Shown one piece after another: positions 1 to 13,614 of a stretch of 64,000 bases of DNA. Position numbers and translations under genes: made by a program. The notes under the pieces were generated by a model. It saw only the letters and a program-made list of their open reading frames with translations. It did no database searches and was not told where the DNA came from. Numbering within the stretch: position 1 is the stretch's first letter; the number at the start of each line of letters is the position of its first letter. The stretch is from Clusia tigrina (lineage: Eukaryota; Arthropoda; Insecta; Diptera; Clusiidae), in NCBI GenBank assembly GCA_920105625.2, contig OV050030.1, positions 316,706,289-316,770,288 of the forward strand, read 5' to 3'.

Positions 1-1787
1 GAGCTACAAAGAAAGGCCGAAGTGCACTCATCAAGCGAGGTGACGGGCAGTGAGTGTTTGCATCCAAAGCTGCCATTATGGTATGTATCGCCAGAGAGAT
101 CGCTTATCGCTATTAGCTGCGTCTACCAGTTGACATCTACATAAAGTATAAATGTATGGAGATATTCATCAATTTTGAACAGACATTATATTATTGCGAA
201 GGCTGTAAGATAACCCAGCCGACAGATGTGACGAACTTTCGTTTGCCGAAATGTTTCCTATAATTTTGAGGCGTGAACGCTGAGCAGGGAAAAATAAATG
301 TCTATTGCTGAGGTCTCTGTTCAAAATTATTATAGAAATCAGCGCTTCTTATATATTAAAATCTTACTCTAATTTTGCATACCAGAACATAATTATTTGT
401 GTTCAATACTTATCCTAAATCATATGCGAAATATGAAAACAATTGCCGCACACATGCATTGGTCTGCAATTGCGTGTGGTCGGCATATTTTTGGGTTCAA
501 TGCATTTCTGGTCTTCGCACCAAATGCCCGTCAGTTGATCCGCCGCTTTGGCTTGTGCCGTGTTGGCTGTGTTGTAAAGTGCTTGCATGTGCGGTACGCT
601 TGACGTGAGGGAATGTAGGTTCAAATGCATTGTAGTATTTTGGGTACACTACACCATGGCGTCGATATTCTGTGAGCAGGATGCCGTTTACAGAATGCAA
701 GCTTGCCGTATGTTGAAAAATATACTGTTTTGCAACCTGTCGACAGTAATTTCGGTCATTGCTATGTACGATATTTGCATGAGAAACATATGCAATGTGG
801 GCACGTAAGCTTTTATGACGATTCTGTGACAGCGATTGTGGATCGTACATGTAAGAAAAGTGGCACGATCGGTGACGACGAATTGCTTGCGGTGTTTTCC
901 ATGCCGCCCCCTATGTCAAGCAACAAATTATGGGAAACTTGCCCATTGAACGAGTAAATGTGGCCAGGCCATTCACAACGAGTGGTGTAGACTTCTGTGG
1001 CTCTCTTATGACTACGTACAAGCTTAGGGGAGAACACTTCACTAAAAGCTACATTGCAGTATTCATATGTTTCGCAACTAGGGCTGTCTATATGGAGGTG
1101 GTCTCTGACTTGTCGTCCAAGGGGTTTATCGCAGCACTCAAGCGGTTTTTCGCAAGCCGAGGCTTGTGCACAGTTTTTCTGCGACAACGGCACAAATTTT
1201 GTAGGTGCTCGCCGTGAGCTGAAAGAGTTCATGGAAGCCTTTCACGAGCAGCAGTTATAAGGCGAAATATCGCAGTTTTGTGTCATCAGCAACATTGACT
1301 TTCGCCACATACCGGCGCGCTCCCACACTTTGGGGGATTGTGGGAGGTGGGGGTAAAATCTGCCAAATACCATTTGACTCGCATTTTAGGCGAGTCGTTT
1401 CTGACGCTTGAGAAACTGTTCCCTGTGGTTACAGAAATCGAGACAATACTAAACTCACGCCCAAGCAGTAATAACACCAGCCCATTTCCTGACAGGTGGG
1501 CCTCTTATTGGCATTGCGAAGTCAACCGTCGACAACGAAAATATTTCGCTTTTGAACCGCTGGATGCGACTGACGGCCACAAAACAACACTTTTGGCGGA
1601 AAGGTGCAACGCACCAGAAGGCGACTTACTGTTGGTGTCAGAGGGCAACCTGCCGCCTAAATTGTGGCTACTCGCAATAGTGACGAAAACCACAGCACGT
1701 CAGGTGCGCGTGATCGACATAGAGACCAGAAATGGGTACATTCGGCGTGCGATACACAAGGTTGCATCGATACCAATGCCCGGATAA
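1..1787 (+). pseudogene. pol: BEL/Pao pol relict, integrase part only (U0)
   Basis: Begins in the integrase N-terminal fragment; the integrase resumes after the insert at about 669. The core has the first aspartate motif near 990, and the second (aspartate-asparagine-glycine-threonine) near 1185 in another frame. A TAA at 1258-1260 ends the second frame. The glycine-leucine-tryptophan-glutamate box near 1335 lies in yet another frame, because the 26-bp segment is present. The C-terminal DUF5641-like part runs to 1787. Confidence 0.85.
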
Positions 1788-2377
1788 AGACGGTTGATCT
1801 GTCGGGAGCTGCATCAAGGTCGCCGGCATATTGCGAATTGAAAAGCAAGTTATGAATATTTTAAGTATTTGGTTTAGAAAAATTGCTTTTGAAGTACAAA
1901 ACTTGTATGATACATTGTAAATTAAAAGTACGAAATCTTTTGGTATGCAATGTATTCTTTGCTGTATTTTACATATTATTGTAACAGTAAATCTTTTGCT
2001 AATTTTACATATTATAGTAACAGTAAAAGACATTTTTATTAAAAAAGCTAAGAATAAGAAGACTTGAAATTGAGAAAGCAATAAAGTCGGTCGCAACCAC
2101 CTAAATACAATAAGGTTTAAAGAATTTTCTTTCTTAATAATTAGTAGTGATTATTATTTTTTTTTATATTTCGGGAACGCAAAAACGATTGCGTCCTAAT
2201 ACTAAGCATGGTTTTTGCAGAGCACAACGTAGCTTACAAATAGTAGACCACCTCATACCGCTTTTAAAAGTAATTGTTCCAGATAAAGGAATCCCAACTT
2301 GGACGTAAAAATGCACCAACACAATAAAAAATGTCTTAACAAAACAGGAGGGAGAACATTTAATGAAAATTTAATTT
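1..2377 (+). repeat. Unit U0 (5'-partial)
   Basis: The window opens inside the integrase N-terminal fragment of this unit, whose RT/RNase H part lies off the left edge. Diagnostic states: no 9-bp TAACGAACC segment near 174; no 12-bp self-complementary segment near 528; the 22-bp core segment present near 1011-1045; the 26-bp segment present at 1288-1313; the 7-bp segment GGCTACT present near 1665. This combination occurs in no other unit. Confidence 0.95.
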
Positions 2378-5300
2378 AGTAACGAAAAAGTGTATGCGGA
2401 GTTGGTTAACGAGAATTTGCGGCTAGGACATATGGAAAAAGTAGACACATTGGATGTCGGCAAGCTGAAGAATTTTTCGCTGCATCAACATGTGCTTCGT
2501 CCGGAGTTGCAGTTGTAAAACTAGCAATGACTTATGTCTGAACGACGTGATGATGAAGGGGACTATCGGGCCAGATGACTGTCCATCATGCTGTGCTTTC
2601 GATGTTACGATGTTGCGTTAACTCCCGACCTGACGAAAATGGATCGTCAGGCGGGGTGGCTTATGGAAGAAGACAACAACTATCACGCGATTTTCTGGAG
2701 ACGATCTAGTGAGGAGAAAATGGAGGCGTGCCGGCTGCTAATGATCACATATGGAACTGAAGCAGCTACACACGCTGCTTGAAACAGTTGGGTGAAGATA
2801 ATGCTAAGATGTTTTCATTGGCATCGCAGAAAATGCAGTCCGATTTTTATATGGATGATTTCATTAGTGGAGCTGATACCGAAGAAGAGTTATTTGAAAT
2901 CTACGCGGACGTGTCAACCTTCACAAACTACCCAAATTTTACACTACGCAAGTGGCATTCAAACAATAACAGTTTCCTGCGGCAGGTGCCAGAAACCGAA
3001 AAAAAGCTGCGTGTTAACGATACCGAAATCATCAAAACGCTTGGCATTATTTGTTAGTCAGCATCGGACTTGTTCAGGTATGTTTGGCCAGATATATTGT
3101 TGTATTGTCGGAAATGTCGACTTTGTTTGATTCCCTTGGACTACTGAGTCCGGTCATAGTAAAGGCGAAGATTTGCCTGCAAGACCTGTGGATTCAAAAT
3201 GTAGCTTGGGATTAGTCATTACCTATGCAGCACCACAGACAATGGACTGAGTTTCGTAACAAGTTGAAAGCGATGCAAGAGATCAAGGTTACGAGTCATA
3301 TTTTAAGCGCAAAAAACTTCGCAAGAAAAGAAATGCACGGGTTCGCTGATGCTTCATAGCGGGCCTACGGCTGCTGCCTCTAGTCGCGCTCAATCGAGGA
3401 TGATAATGGGGTCTTTCGTGCAATTGTGGAGTGCAAAATCAAGAGTTACACCCCTCAAAACAAAATCATTGTCCAGATTGGAGCTCATGTCAACTAACCT
3501 GCTGTCTATATTGGTGGAAAAGACACAAGCGAATTTTCGCCATTCAACTTGATGCGCTGTATCTGTGGAGCGACTCGGAGATAGTGCTCGAGTGGCTGAG
3601 GGCGCATCCATCGACTTGTACTGTTTCGTTTCCAACAGGGTGGGCCAAGATCCAGGAGGCAACTAAATTAACAATTTGGGGACATGTTTCTTCTCGACGA
3701 AATCCCCCATATATCATATCCAGAGGTGTGTATGTTGACGAATTACTAAACTCTTTCTGGTTCTCAGGTCCACCATTCTTAAGGAAGTCCTGTGACCAGT
3801 GGCCAACCAATAAGGTATGCAAAAAGCCAGCTGAAGTCATTGAAAACGGCGGATTGCTGCGGAGCAAGATAACCCTTTTTCGGTTGGTTAATGCTAGACG
3901 AAGCGTTAATTCGTATTGTATATTATTGCAGCACCACTACTTCGGCAGAGAGTACAGAGAGCTACAAAGAAAGGGCGAAGTGCACTCATCAAGCGAGGTG
4001 ACGGGCAGTGAGTGTTTGCATCCAAAGCTGCCATTATGGTATGTATCGCCAGAGAGATCGCTTATCGCTATTAGCTGCGCCTACCAGTTGACATCTACAT
4101 AAAGTATAAATGTATGGAGATATTCTAACGAACCCATCAATTTTGAACAGACATTATGTTACTGCGAAGGCTGTAAGATAACCCAGCCGACAGATGTGGC
4201 GAACTTTCGTTTGCCGAAATGTTTCCTATAATTTTGAGGCGTGAACGCTGAGCAGGGAAAAATAAATGTCTATTGCTGAGGTCTCTGTTCAAAATTATTA
4301 TAGAAATCAGCGCTTCTTATATATTAAAATTTTACTCTAATTTTGTATACCTGAACATAATTATTTGTGTTTAATACTTATCCTAAATCATATGCGAAAT
4401 ATGAAAACAATTGCCGCACACATGGATTGGTCTGCAATTGCGTGTGGTCGGCATATTTTTGGATTCAATGCATTTCTGGTCTTCGCACCAAATGCCCGTC
4501 AGTTGATCCGCCGCTTTGGCTTGTGCCGTGTTGGCTGTGTTGTAAAGTGCTTGCATGTGCGGTACGCTTGACGTGAGGGAGTGTAGGTTCAAATGCATTG
4601 TAGTATTTTGGGTACACTACACCATGGCGTCGATATTCTGTGAGCAGGATGCCGTTTACAGACTGCAAGCTTGCCGTATGTTGAAAAATATACTGTTTTG
4701 CTACCTGTCGACAGTAATTTCGTTCGTTGCTATGTACGATATTTGCATGAGAAACATATGCAATGTGGGCACGTAAGCTTTTATGACGATTCTGTGACAG
4801 CGATTGTGGATCGTACATGTAAGAAAAGTGGCACGATCGGTGACGACGAATTGCTTGCGGTGTTTTCCATGCCGCCCCCATGTCAAGCAACATATTATGG
4901 GAAACTTGCCCATTGAACGAGTGAATGTGGCCACTCCATTCCCGACGAGTGGTGTAGACTTTTGTGGCTCTCTTATGAACGCTTCACTAAAAGCTACATT
5001 GCAGTATTCATATGTTTCGCAACTAAAGCTGTTCATATGGAGGTGGTCTCTGACTTGTCGGCCAAGGGGTTTATCGCAGCACTCAAGCGGTTTTTCGCAA
5101 GCCGAGGCTTGTGCACAGTTTTTCTGCGACAGCGGCACAAATTTTGTAGGTGCTCGCCGTGAGCTGAAAGAGTTCATGGAAGCCTTTCACGAGCAGCAGT
5201 TATAAAGCGAAATATCGCAGTTTTGTGTCATCAGCAACATTGACTTTCGCCACATACCGGCGCGCTCCCACACTTTGGGGGATTGTGGGAGGCGGGGGTA

Positions 5301-5725
5301 AAATCTGCCAAATACCATTTGACTCGCATTTTAGGCGAGTCGTTTCTGACGGTTGAGAAACTGGTCCCTGTGGTTACAGAAATCGAGACAATACTAAACT
5401 CACGCCCAAGCAGTAATAACACCAGCACATTTCCTGACAGGTGGGCCTCTTATTGGCATTGCGAAGTCAACCGTCGACAACGAAAATATTTCGCTTTTGA
5501 ACCGCTGGATGCGACTGACGGCCACAAAACAACACTTTTGGCGGAAAGGTACAACGTACCAGAAGGCGACTTAGTGGTGGTTTCAGAGGGCAACCCTCCG
5601 CCTAAATTGTCGCAATAGTGACGAAAACCACAGCACGTCAGGTGCGCGTGATCGACATAGAGACCAGAAATGGGTACATTCGGCGTGCGATACACAAGGT
5701 TGCATCGATACCAATGCCCGGATAA
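2378..5725 (+). pseudogene. pol: BEL/Pao pol relict: RT-RNase H-integrase (U1)
   Basis: YMDD box at 2848-2859. Besides the array-wide lesions it has a TAG at 3213-3215 right after a tryptophan-aspartate pair, shared only with U2. The integrase resumes at about 4636. The 22-bp core deletion, TAA after the glutamine-glutamine-leucine motif near 5203 and 7-bp deletion near 5610 all break it further. The second catalytic motif reads aspartate-serine-glycine instead of aspartate-asparagine-glycine. Confidence 0.88.
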
Positions 5726-6315
5726 AGACGGTTGATCTGTCGGGAGCTGCATCAAGGTCGCCGGCATATTGCGAATTGAAAAGCAAGTTATGAATATTTT
5801 AAGTATTTGGTTTAGAAAAATTGCTTTTGAAGTACAAAACTTGTATGATACATTGTAAATTAAAAGTACGAAAACTTTTGGTATGCAATGTATTCTTTGC
5901 TGTATTTTACATATTATTGTAACAGTAAATCTTTTGCTAATTTTACATATTATAGTAACAGTAAAAGACATTTTTATTAAAAAAGCTAAGAATAAGAAGA
6001 CTTGAAATTGAGAAAGCAATAAAGTCGGTCGCAACCACCTAAATACAATAAGGTTTAAAGAATTTTCTTTCTTAATAATTAGTAGTGATTATTATTTTTT
6101 TTTATATTTCGGGAACGCAAAAACGATTGCGTCCTAATACTAAGCATGGTTTTTGCAGAGCACAACGTAGCTTACAAATAGTAGACCACCTCATACCGCT
6201 TTTAAAAGTAATTGTTCCAGATAAAGGAATCCCAACTTGGACGTAAAAATGCACCAACACAATAAAAAATGTCTTAACAAAACAGGAGGGAGAACATTTA
6301 ATGAAAATTTAATTT
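2378..6315 (+). repeat. Unit U1 (3938 bp, subfamily B)
   Basis: Lacks 22 bp in the integrase core (junction about 4976-4984), 7 bp near 5610 and the 12-bp self-complementary segment near 4499. Has the 9-bp TAACGAACC segment at about 4126. By eye, its stretch up to about 4350 (and the preceding end of U0 from about 1940) has no difference from the sequence 3938 bp downstream in U1-U2, which suggests a very recent exchange. Confidence 0.95.
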
Positions 6316-9300
6316 AGTAACGAAAAAGTGTATGCGGAGTTGGTTAACGAGAATTTGCGGCTAGGACATATGGAAAAAGTAGACACATTGGATGTCGGCA
6401 AGCTGAAGAATTTTTCGCTGCATCAACATGTGCTTCGTCCGGAGTTGCAGTTGTAAAACTAGCAATGACTTATGTCTGAACGACGTGATGATGAAGGGGA
6501 CTATCGGGCCAGATGACTGTCCATCATGCTGTGCTTTCGATGTTACGATGTTGCGTTAACTCCCGACCTGACGAAAATGGATCGTCAGGCGGGGTGGCTT
6601 ATGGAAGAAGACAACAACTATCACGCGATTTTCTGGAGACGATCTAGTGAGGAGAAAATGGAGGCGTGCCGGCTGCTAATGATCACATATGGAACTGAAG
6701 CAGCTACACACGCTGCTTGAAACAGTTGGGTGAAGATAATGCTAAGATGTTTTCATTGGCATCGCAGAAAATGCAGTCCGATTTTTATATGGATGATTTC
6801 ATTAGTGGAGCTGATACCGAAGAAGAGTTATTTGAAATCTACGCGGACGTGTCAACCTTCACAAACTACCCAAATTTTACACTACGCAAGTGGCATTCAA
6901 ACAATAACAGTTTCCTGCGGCAGGTGCCAGAAACCGAAAAAAAGCTGCGTGTTAACGATACCGAAATCATCAAAACGCTTGGCATTATTTGTTAGTCAGC
7001 ATCGGACTTGTTCAGGTATGTTTGGCCAGATATATTGTTGTATTGTCGGAAATGTCGACTTTGTTTGATTCCCTTGGACTACTGAGTCCGGTCATAGTAA
7101 AGGCGAAGATTTGCCTGCAAGACCTGTGGATTCAAAATGTAGCTTGGGATTAGTCATTACCTATGCAGCACCACAGACAATGGACTGAGTTTCGTAACAA
7201 GTTGAAAGCGATGCAAGAGATCAAGGTTACGAGTCATATTTTAAGCGCAAAAAACTTCGCAAGAAAAGAAATGCACGGGTTCGCTGATGCTTCATAGCGG
7301 GCCTACGGCTGCTGCCTCTAGTCGCGCTCAATCGAGGATGATAATGGGGTCTTTCGTGCAATTGTGGAGTGCAAAATCAAGAGTTACACCCCTCAAAACA
7401 AAATCATTGTCCAGATTGGAGCTCATGTCAACTAACCTGCTGTCTATATTGGTGGAAAAGACACAAGCGAATTTTCGCCATTCAACTTGATGCGCTGTAT
7501 CTGTGGAGCGACTCGGAGATAGTGCTCGAGTGGCTGAGGGCGCATCCATCGACTTGTACTGTTTCGTTTCCAACAGGGTGGGCCAAGATCCAGGAGGCAA
7601 CTAAATTAACAATTTGGGGACATGTTTCTTCTCGACGAAATCCCCCATATATCATATCCAGAGGTGTGTATGTTGACGAATTACTAAACTCTTTCTGGTT
7701 CTCAGGTCCACCATTCTTAAGGAAGTCCTGTGACCAGTGGCCAACCAATAAGGTATGCAAAAAGCCAGCTGAAGTCATTGAAAACGGCGGATTGCTGCGG
7801 AGCAAGATAACCCTTTTTCGGTTGGTTAATGCTAGACGAAGCGTTAATTCGTATTGTATATTATTGCAGCACCACTACTTCGGCAGAGAGTACAGAGAGC
7901 TACAAAGAAAGGGCGAAGTGCACTCATCAAGCGAGGTGACGGGCAGTGAGTGTTTGCATCCAAAGCTGCCATTATGGTATGTATCGCCAGAGAGATCGCT
8001 TATCGCTATTAGCTGCGCCTACCAGTTGACATCTACATAAAGTATAAATGTATGGAGATATTCTAACGAACCCATCAATTTTGAACAGACATTATGTTAC
8101 TGCGAAGGCTGTAAGATAACCCAGCCGACAGATGTGGCGAACTTTCGTTTGCCGAAATGTTTCCTATAATTTTGAGGCGTGAACGCTGAGCAGGGAAAAA
8201 TAAATGTCTATTGCTGAGGTCTCTGTTCAAAATTATTATAGAAATCAGCGCTTCTTATATATTAAAATTTTACTCTAATTTTGTATACCAGAACATAATG
8301 ATTTGTGTTTAATACTTATCCTAAATCATATGCGAAATATGAAAACAATTGCCGCACACATGGATTGGTCTGCAATTGCGTGTGGTCGGCATATTTTTGG
8401 ATTCAATGCATTTCTGGTGTTCGCACCAAATGCCCGCTATACATAGCGTCAGTTGATCCGCCGCTTTGGCTTGTGCCGTGTTGGCTGTGTTGTAAAGTGC
8501 TTGCATGTGCGGTACGCTTGACGTGAGGGAGTGTAGGTTCAAATGCATTGTAGTATTTTGGGTACACTACACCATGGCGTCGATATTCTGTGAGCAGGAT
8601 GCCGTTTACAGACTGCAAGCTTGCCGTATGTTGAAAAATATACTGTTTTGCTACCTGTCGACAGTAATTTCGTTCGTTGCTATGTACGATATTTGCATGA
8701 GAAACATATGCAATGTGGGCACGTAAGCTTTTATGACGATTCTGTGACAGCGATTGTGGATCGTACATGTAAGAAAAGTGGCACGATCGGTGACGACGAA
8801 TTGCTTGCGGTGTTTTCCATGCCGCCCCCATGTCAAGCAACATATTATGGGAAACTTGCCCATTGAACGAGTGAATGTGGCCACTCCATTCCCGACGAGT
8901 GGTGTAGACTTCTGTGGCTCTCTTATGAACGCTTCACTAAAAGCTACATTGCAGTATTCATATGTTTCGCAACTAAGGCTGTTCATATGGAGGTGGTCTC
9001 TGACTTGTCGGCCAAGGGGTTTATCGCAGCACTCAAGCGGTTTTTCGCAAGCCGAGGCTTGTGCACAGTTTTTCTGCGACAGCGGCACAAATTTTGTAGG
9101 TGCTCGCCGTGAGCTGAAAGAGTTCATGGAAGCCTTTCACGAGCAGCAGTTATAAAGCGAAATATCGCAGTTTTGTGTCATCAGCAACATTGACTTTCGC
9201 CACATACCGGCGCGCTCCCACACTTTGGGGGATTGTGGGAGGCGGGGGTAAAATCTGCCAAATACCATTTGACTCGCATTTTAGGCGAGTCGTTTCTGAC

Positions 9301-9675
9301 GGTTGAGAAACTGGTCCCTGTGGTTACAGAAATCGAGACAATACTAAACTCACGCCCAAGCAGTAATAACACCAGCACATTTCCTGACAGGTGGGCCTCT
9401 TATTGGCATTGCGAAGTCAACCGTCGACAACGAAAATATTTCGCTTTTGAACCGCTGGATGCGACTGACGGCCACAAAACAACACTTTTGGCGGAAAGGT
9501 ACAACGTACCAGAAGGCGACTTAGTGGTGGTTTCAGAGGGCAACCCTCCGCCTAAATTGTCGCAATAGTGACGAAAACCACAGCACGTCAGGTGCGCGTG
9601 ATCGACATAGAGACCAGAAATGGGTACATTCGGCGTGCGATACACAAGGTTGCATCGATACCAATGCCCGGATAA
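6316..9675 (+). pseudogene. pol: BEL/Pao pol relict: RT-RNase H-integrase (U2)
   Basis: YMDD box at 6786-6797. The TAG after the tryptophan-aspartate pair (7151-7153) is shared with U1. Integrase resumes at about 8586 with subfamily B deletions and the aspartate-serine variant of the second catalytic motif. Confidence 0.88.
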
Positions 9676-10266
9676 AGACGGTTGATCTGTCGGGAGCTGC
9701 ATCAAGGTCGCCGGCATATTGCGAATTGAAAAGCAAGTTATGAATATTTTAAGTATTTGGTTTAGAAAAATTGCTTTTGAAGTACAAAACTTGTATGATA
9801 CATTGTAAATTAAAAGTACGAAAACTTTTGGTATGCAATGTATTCTTTGCTGTATTTTACATATTATTGTAACAGTAAATCTTTTGCTAATTTTACATAT
9901 TATAGTAACAGTAAAAGACATTTTTATTAAAAAAGCTAAGAATAAGAAGACTTGAAATTGAGAAAGCAATAAAGTCGGTCGCAACCACCTAAATACAATA
10001 AGGTTTAAAGAATTTTCTTTCTTAATAATTAGTAGTGTGATTATTATTTTTTTTTATATTTCGGGAACGCAAAAACGATAGCGTCCTAATACTAAGCATG
10101 TTTTTTGCAGAGCACAATGTAGCTTACAAATAGTAGACCACCTCATACCGCTTTTAAAAGTAATTGTTCCAGATAAAGGAATCCCAACTTGGACGTAAAA
10201 ATGCACCAACACAATAAAAAATGTTTAACAAAACAGGAGGGAGAACATTTAATGAAAATTTAATTT
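6316..10266 (+). repeat. Unit U2 (3951 bp, subfamily B)
   Basis: The RT/RNase H half matches U1. The first unit from the left with the 12-bp self-complementary segment (about 8436-8448), which explains most of the 13-bp length gain over U1. Keeps the 22-bp and 7-bp integrase deletions of subfamily B. Confidence 0.95.
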
Positions 10267-13200
10267 AGTAACGAAAAAGCGTATGCGGAGTTGGTTAACG
10301 AGAATTTGCGGCTAGGACATATGGAAAAAGTAGACACATTGGATGTCGGCAAGCTGAATAATTTTTCGCTGCATCAACATGTGCTTCGTCCGGAGTTGCA
10401 GTTGTAAAACTAGCAATGACTTATGTCTGAACGACGTGATGATGAAGGGGACTATCGGGCCAGATGACTGTCCATCATGCTGTGCTTTCGATGTTACGAT
10501 GTTGCGTTAACTCCCGACCTGACGAAAATGGATCGTCAGGCGGGGTGGCTTATGGAAGAAGCCAACAACTATCAGGCGATTTTCTGGAGACGATCTAGTG
10601 AGGAGAAAATGGAGGCGTGCCGGCTGCTAATGATCACATATGGAAATGAAGCATCTACACACGCTGTTTGAAACAGTTGGGTGAAGATAATGCTAAGATG
10701 TTTTCATTGGCATCGCAGAAAATGCAGTCCGAATTTTATATGGATGATTTCATTAGTGGAGCTGATACCGAAGAAGGGTTATTTGAAATCTACGCGGACG
10801 TGTCAACCTTCACAAACTCCCCAAATTTTACACTACGCAAGTGGCATTCAAACAATAACAGTTTCCTGCGGCAGGTGCCAGAAACCGAAAAAAAGCTGCG
10901 TGTTAACGATACCGAAATCATCAAAACGCTTGGCATTATTTGTTAGTCAGCATCGGACTTGTTCAGGTATGTTTGGCCAGATATATTGTTGTATTGTCGG
11001 AAATGTCGACTTTGTTTGATTCCCTTGGACTACTGAATCCGGTCATAGTAAAGGCGAAGATTTGCCTGCAAGACCTGTGGATTCAAAATGTAGCTTGGGA
11101 TGTGTCATTACCCATGCAGCACCACAGACAATGGACTGAGTTTCGTAACAAGTTGAAAGCGATGCAAGAGGTCAAGGTTACGAGTCATATTTTAAGCGCA
11201 AAAAACTTCGCAAGAAAAGAAATGCACGGGTTCGCTGATGCTTCATAGCGGGCCTACGGCTGCTGCCTCTACGCGCGCTCAATCGAGGATGATAATGGGG
11301 TCTTTTGTGCAATTGTGGAGTGCAAAATCAAGAGTTACACCCCTCAAAACAAAATCATTGCCCAGATTGGAGCTCATGTCAACTAACCTGCTGTATATAT
11401 TGGTGGAAAAGACACAAGCGAATTTTCGCCATTCAACTTGATGCGCTGTATCTGTGGAGCGACTCGGAGATAGTGCTCCAGTGGCTGAGGGCGCATCCAT
11501 CGACTTGTACTCTTTCGTTTCCAACAGGGTGGCCAAGATCCAGAAGCAACTAAATTAACAATTTGGGGACATGTTTCTTCTCGACGAAATCCCCCATATA
11601 TCATATCCAGAGGTGTGTATGTTGACGAATTACTAAACTCTTTCTGGTTCTCAGGTCCACCATTCTTAAGGAAGTCCTGTGACCAGTGGCCAACCAATAA
11701 GGTATGCAAAAAGCCAGCTGAAGTCATTGAAAACGGCGGATTGCTGCGGAGCAAGATAACCATTTTTCGGTTGGTTAATGCTAGACGAAGCGTTAATTCG
11801 TATTGTATATTATTGCAGCACCACTACTTCGGCAGAGAGTACAGAGAGCTACAAAGAAAGGCCGAAGTGCACTCATCAAGCGAGGTGACGGGCAGTGAGT
11901 GTTTGCATCCAAAGCTGCCATTATGGTATGTATCGCCAGAGAGATCGCTTATCGCTATTAGCTGCGTCTACCAGTTGACATCTACATAAAGTATAAATGT
12001 ATGGAGATATTCATCAATTTTGAACAGACATTATATTATTGCGAAGGCTGTAAGATAACCCAGCCGACAGATGTGACGAACTTTCGTTTGCCGAAATGTT
12101 TCCTATAATTTTGAGGCGTGAACGCTGAGCAGGGAAAAATAAATGTCTATTGCTGAGGTCTCTGTTCAAAATTATTATAGAAATCAGCGCTTCTTATATA
12201 TTAAAATCTTACGCTAATTTTGTATACCAGAACATAATTATTTGTGTTCAATACTTATCCTAAATCATATGCGAAATATGAAAACAATTGCCGCGCACAT
12301 GGATTGGTCTGCAATTGCGTGTGGTCGGCATATTTTTGGATTCAATGCATTTCTGGTCTTCGCACCAAATGCCCGCTATACATAGCGTCAGTTGATCCGC
12401 CGCTTTGGCTTGTGCCGTGTTGGCTGTGTTGTAAAGTGCTTGCATGTGCGGTACGCTTGACGTGAGGGAGTGTAGGTTCAAATGCATTGTAGTATTTTGG
12501 GTACACTACACCATGGCGTCGATATTCTGTGAGCAGGATGCCGTTTACAGACTGCAAGCTTGCCGTATGTTGAAAAATATACTGTTTTGCTACCTGTCGA
12601 CAGTAATTTCGTTCGTTGCTATGTACGATATTTGCATGAGAAACATATGCAATGTGGGCACGTAAGCTTTTATGACGATTCTGTGGCAGCGATTGTGGAT
12701 CGTACATGTAAGAAAAGTGGCACGATCGGTGACGACGAATTGCTTGCGGTGTTTTCCATGCCGCCCCCATGTCAAGCAACATATTATGGGAAACTTGCCC
12801 ATTGAACGAGTGAATGTGGCCACTCCATTCCCGACGAGTGGTGTAGACTTCTGTGGCTCTCTTATGAACGCTTCACTAAAAGCTACATTGCAGTATTCAT
12901 ATGTTTCGCAACTAAGGCTGTTCATATGGAGGTGGTCTCTGACTTGTCGGCCAAGGGGTTTATCGCAGCACTCAAGCGGTTTTTCGCAAGCCGAGGCTTG
13001 TGCACAGTTTTTCTGCGACAGCGGCACAAATTTTGTAGGTGCTCGCCGTGAGCTGAAAGAGTTCATGGAAGCCTTTCACGAGCAGCAGTTATAAGGCGAA
13101 ATATCGCAGTTTTGTGTCATCAGCAACATTGACTTTCGCCACATACCGGCGCGCTCCCACACTTTGGGGGATTGTGGGAGGCGGGGGTAAAATCTGCCAA

Positions 13201-13614
13201 ATACCATTTGACTCGCATTTTAGGCGAGTCGTTTCTGACGGTTGAGAAACTGGTCCCTGTGGTTACAGAAATCGAGACAATACTAAACTCACGCCCAAGC
13301 AGTAATAACACCAGCACATTTCCTGACAGGTGGGCCTCTTATTGGCATTGCGAAGTCAACCGGCGACAACGAAAATATTTCGCTTTTGAACCGCTGGATG
13401 CGACTGACGGCCACAAAACAACACTTTTGGCGGAAAGGTACAACGTACCAGAAGGCGACTTAGTGGTGGTTTCAGAGGGCAACCCTCCGCCTAAATTGTC
13501 GCAATAGTGACGAAAACCACAGCACGTCAGGTGCGCGTGATCGACATAGAGACCAGAAATGGGTACATTCGGCGTGCGATACACAAGGTTGCATCGATAC
13601 CAATGCCCGGATAA
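10267..13614 (+). pseudogene. pol: BEL/Pao pol relict: RT-RNase H-integrase (U3)
   Basis: YMDD box at 10737-10748. The A17-like stretch is open from 10940 to the TAG that follows the histidine-glycine-phenylalanine-alanine-aspartate motif near 11246. A single-base gain seen in most other units near 11530 is absent here, but a base is lost a few nucleotides later. Integrase (from about 12525) has subfamily B deletions. Confidence 0.88.

Noticed and set aside
2345..2372. AGGAGGG followed by ATG, looking like a bacterial ribosome binding site
   Set aside because: The ATG opens only a 3-codon frame (ATG AAA ATT TAA) and the sequence is from an animal retroelement. The purine tract is better read as a PPT-like motif.
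5450..6034. 194-codon minus-strand frame in U1-U4
   Set aside because: It arises only because of the 7-bp deletion, covers AT-rich non-coding sequence and a short direct repeat, and has no domain match I recognise.
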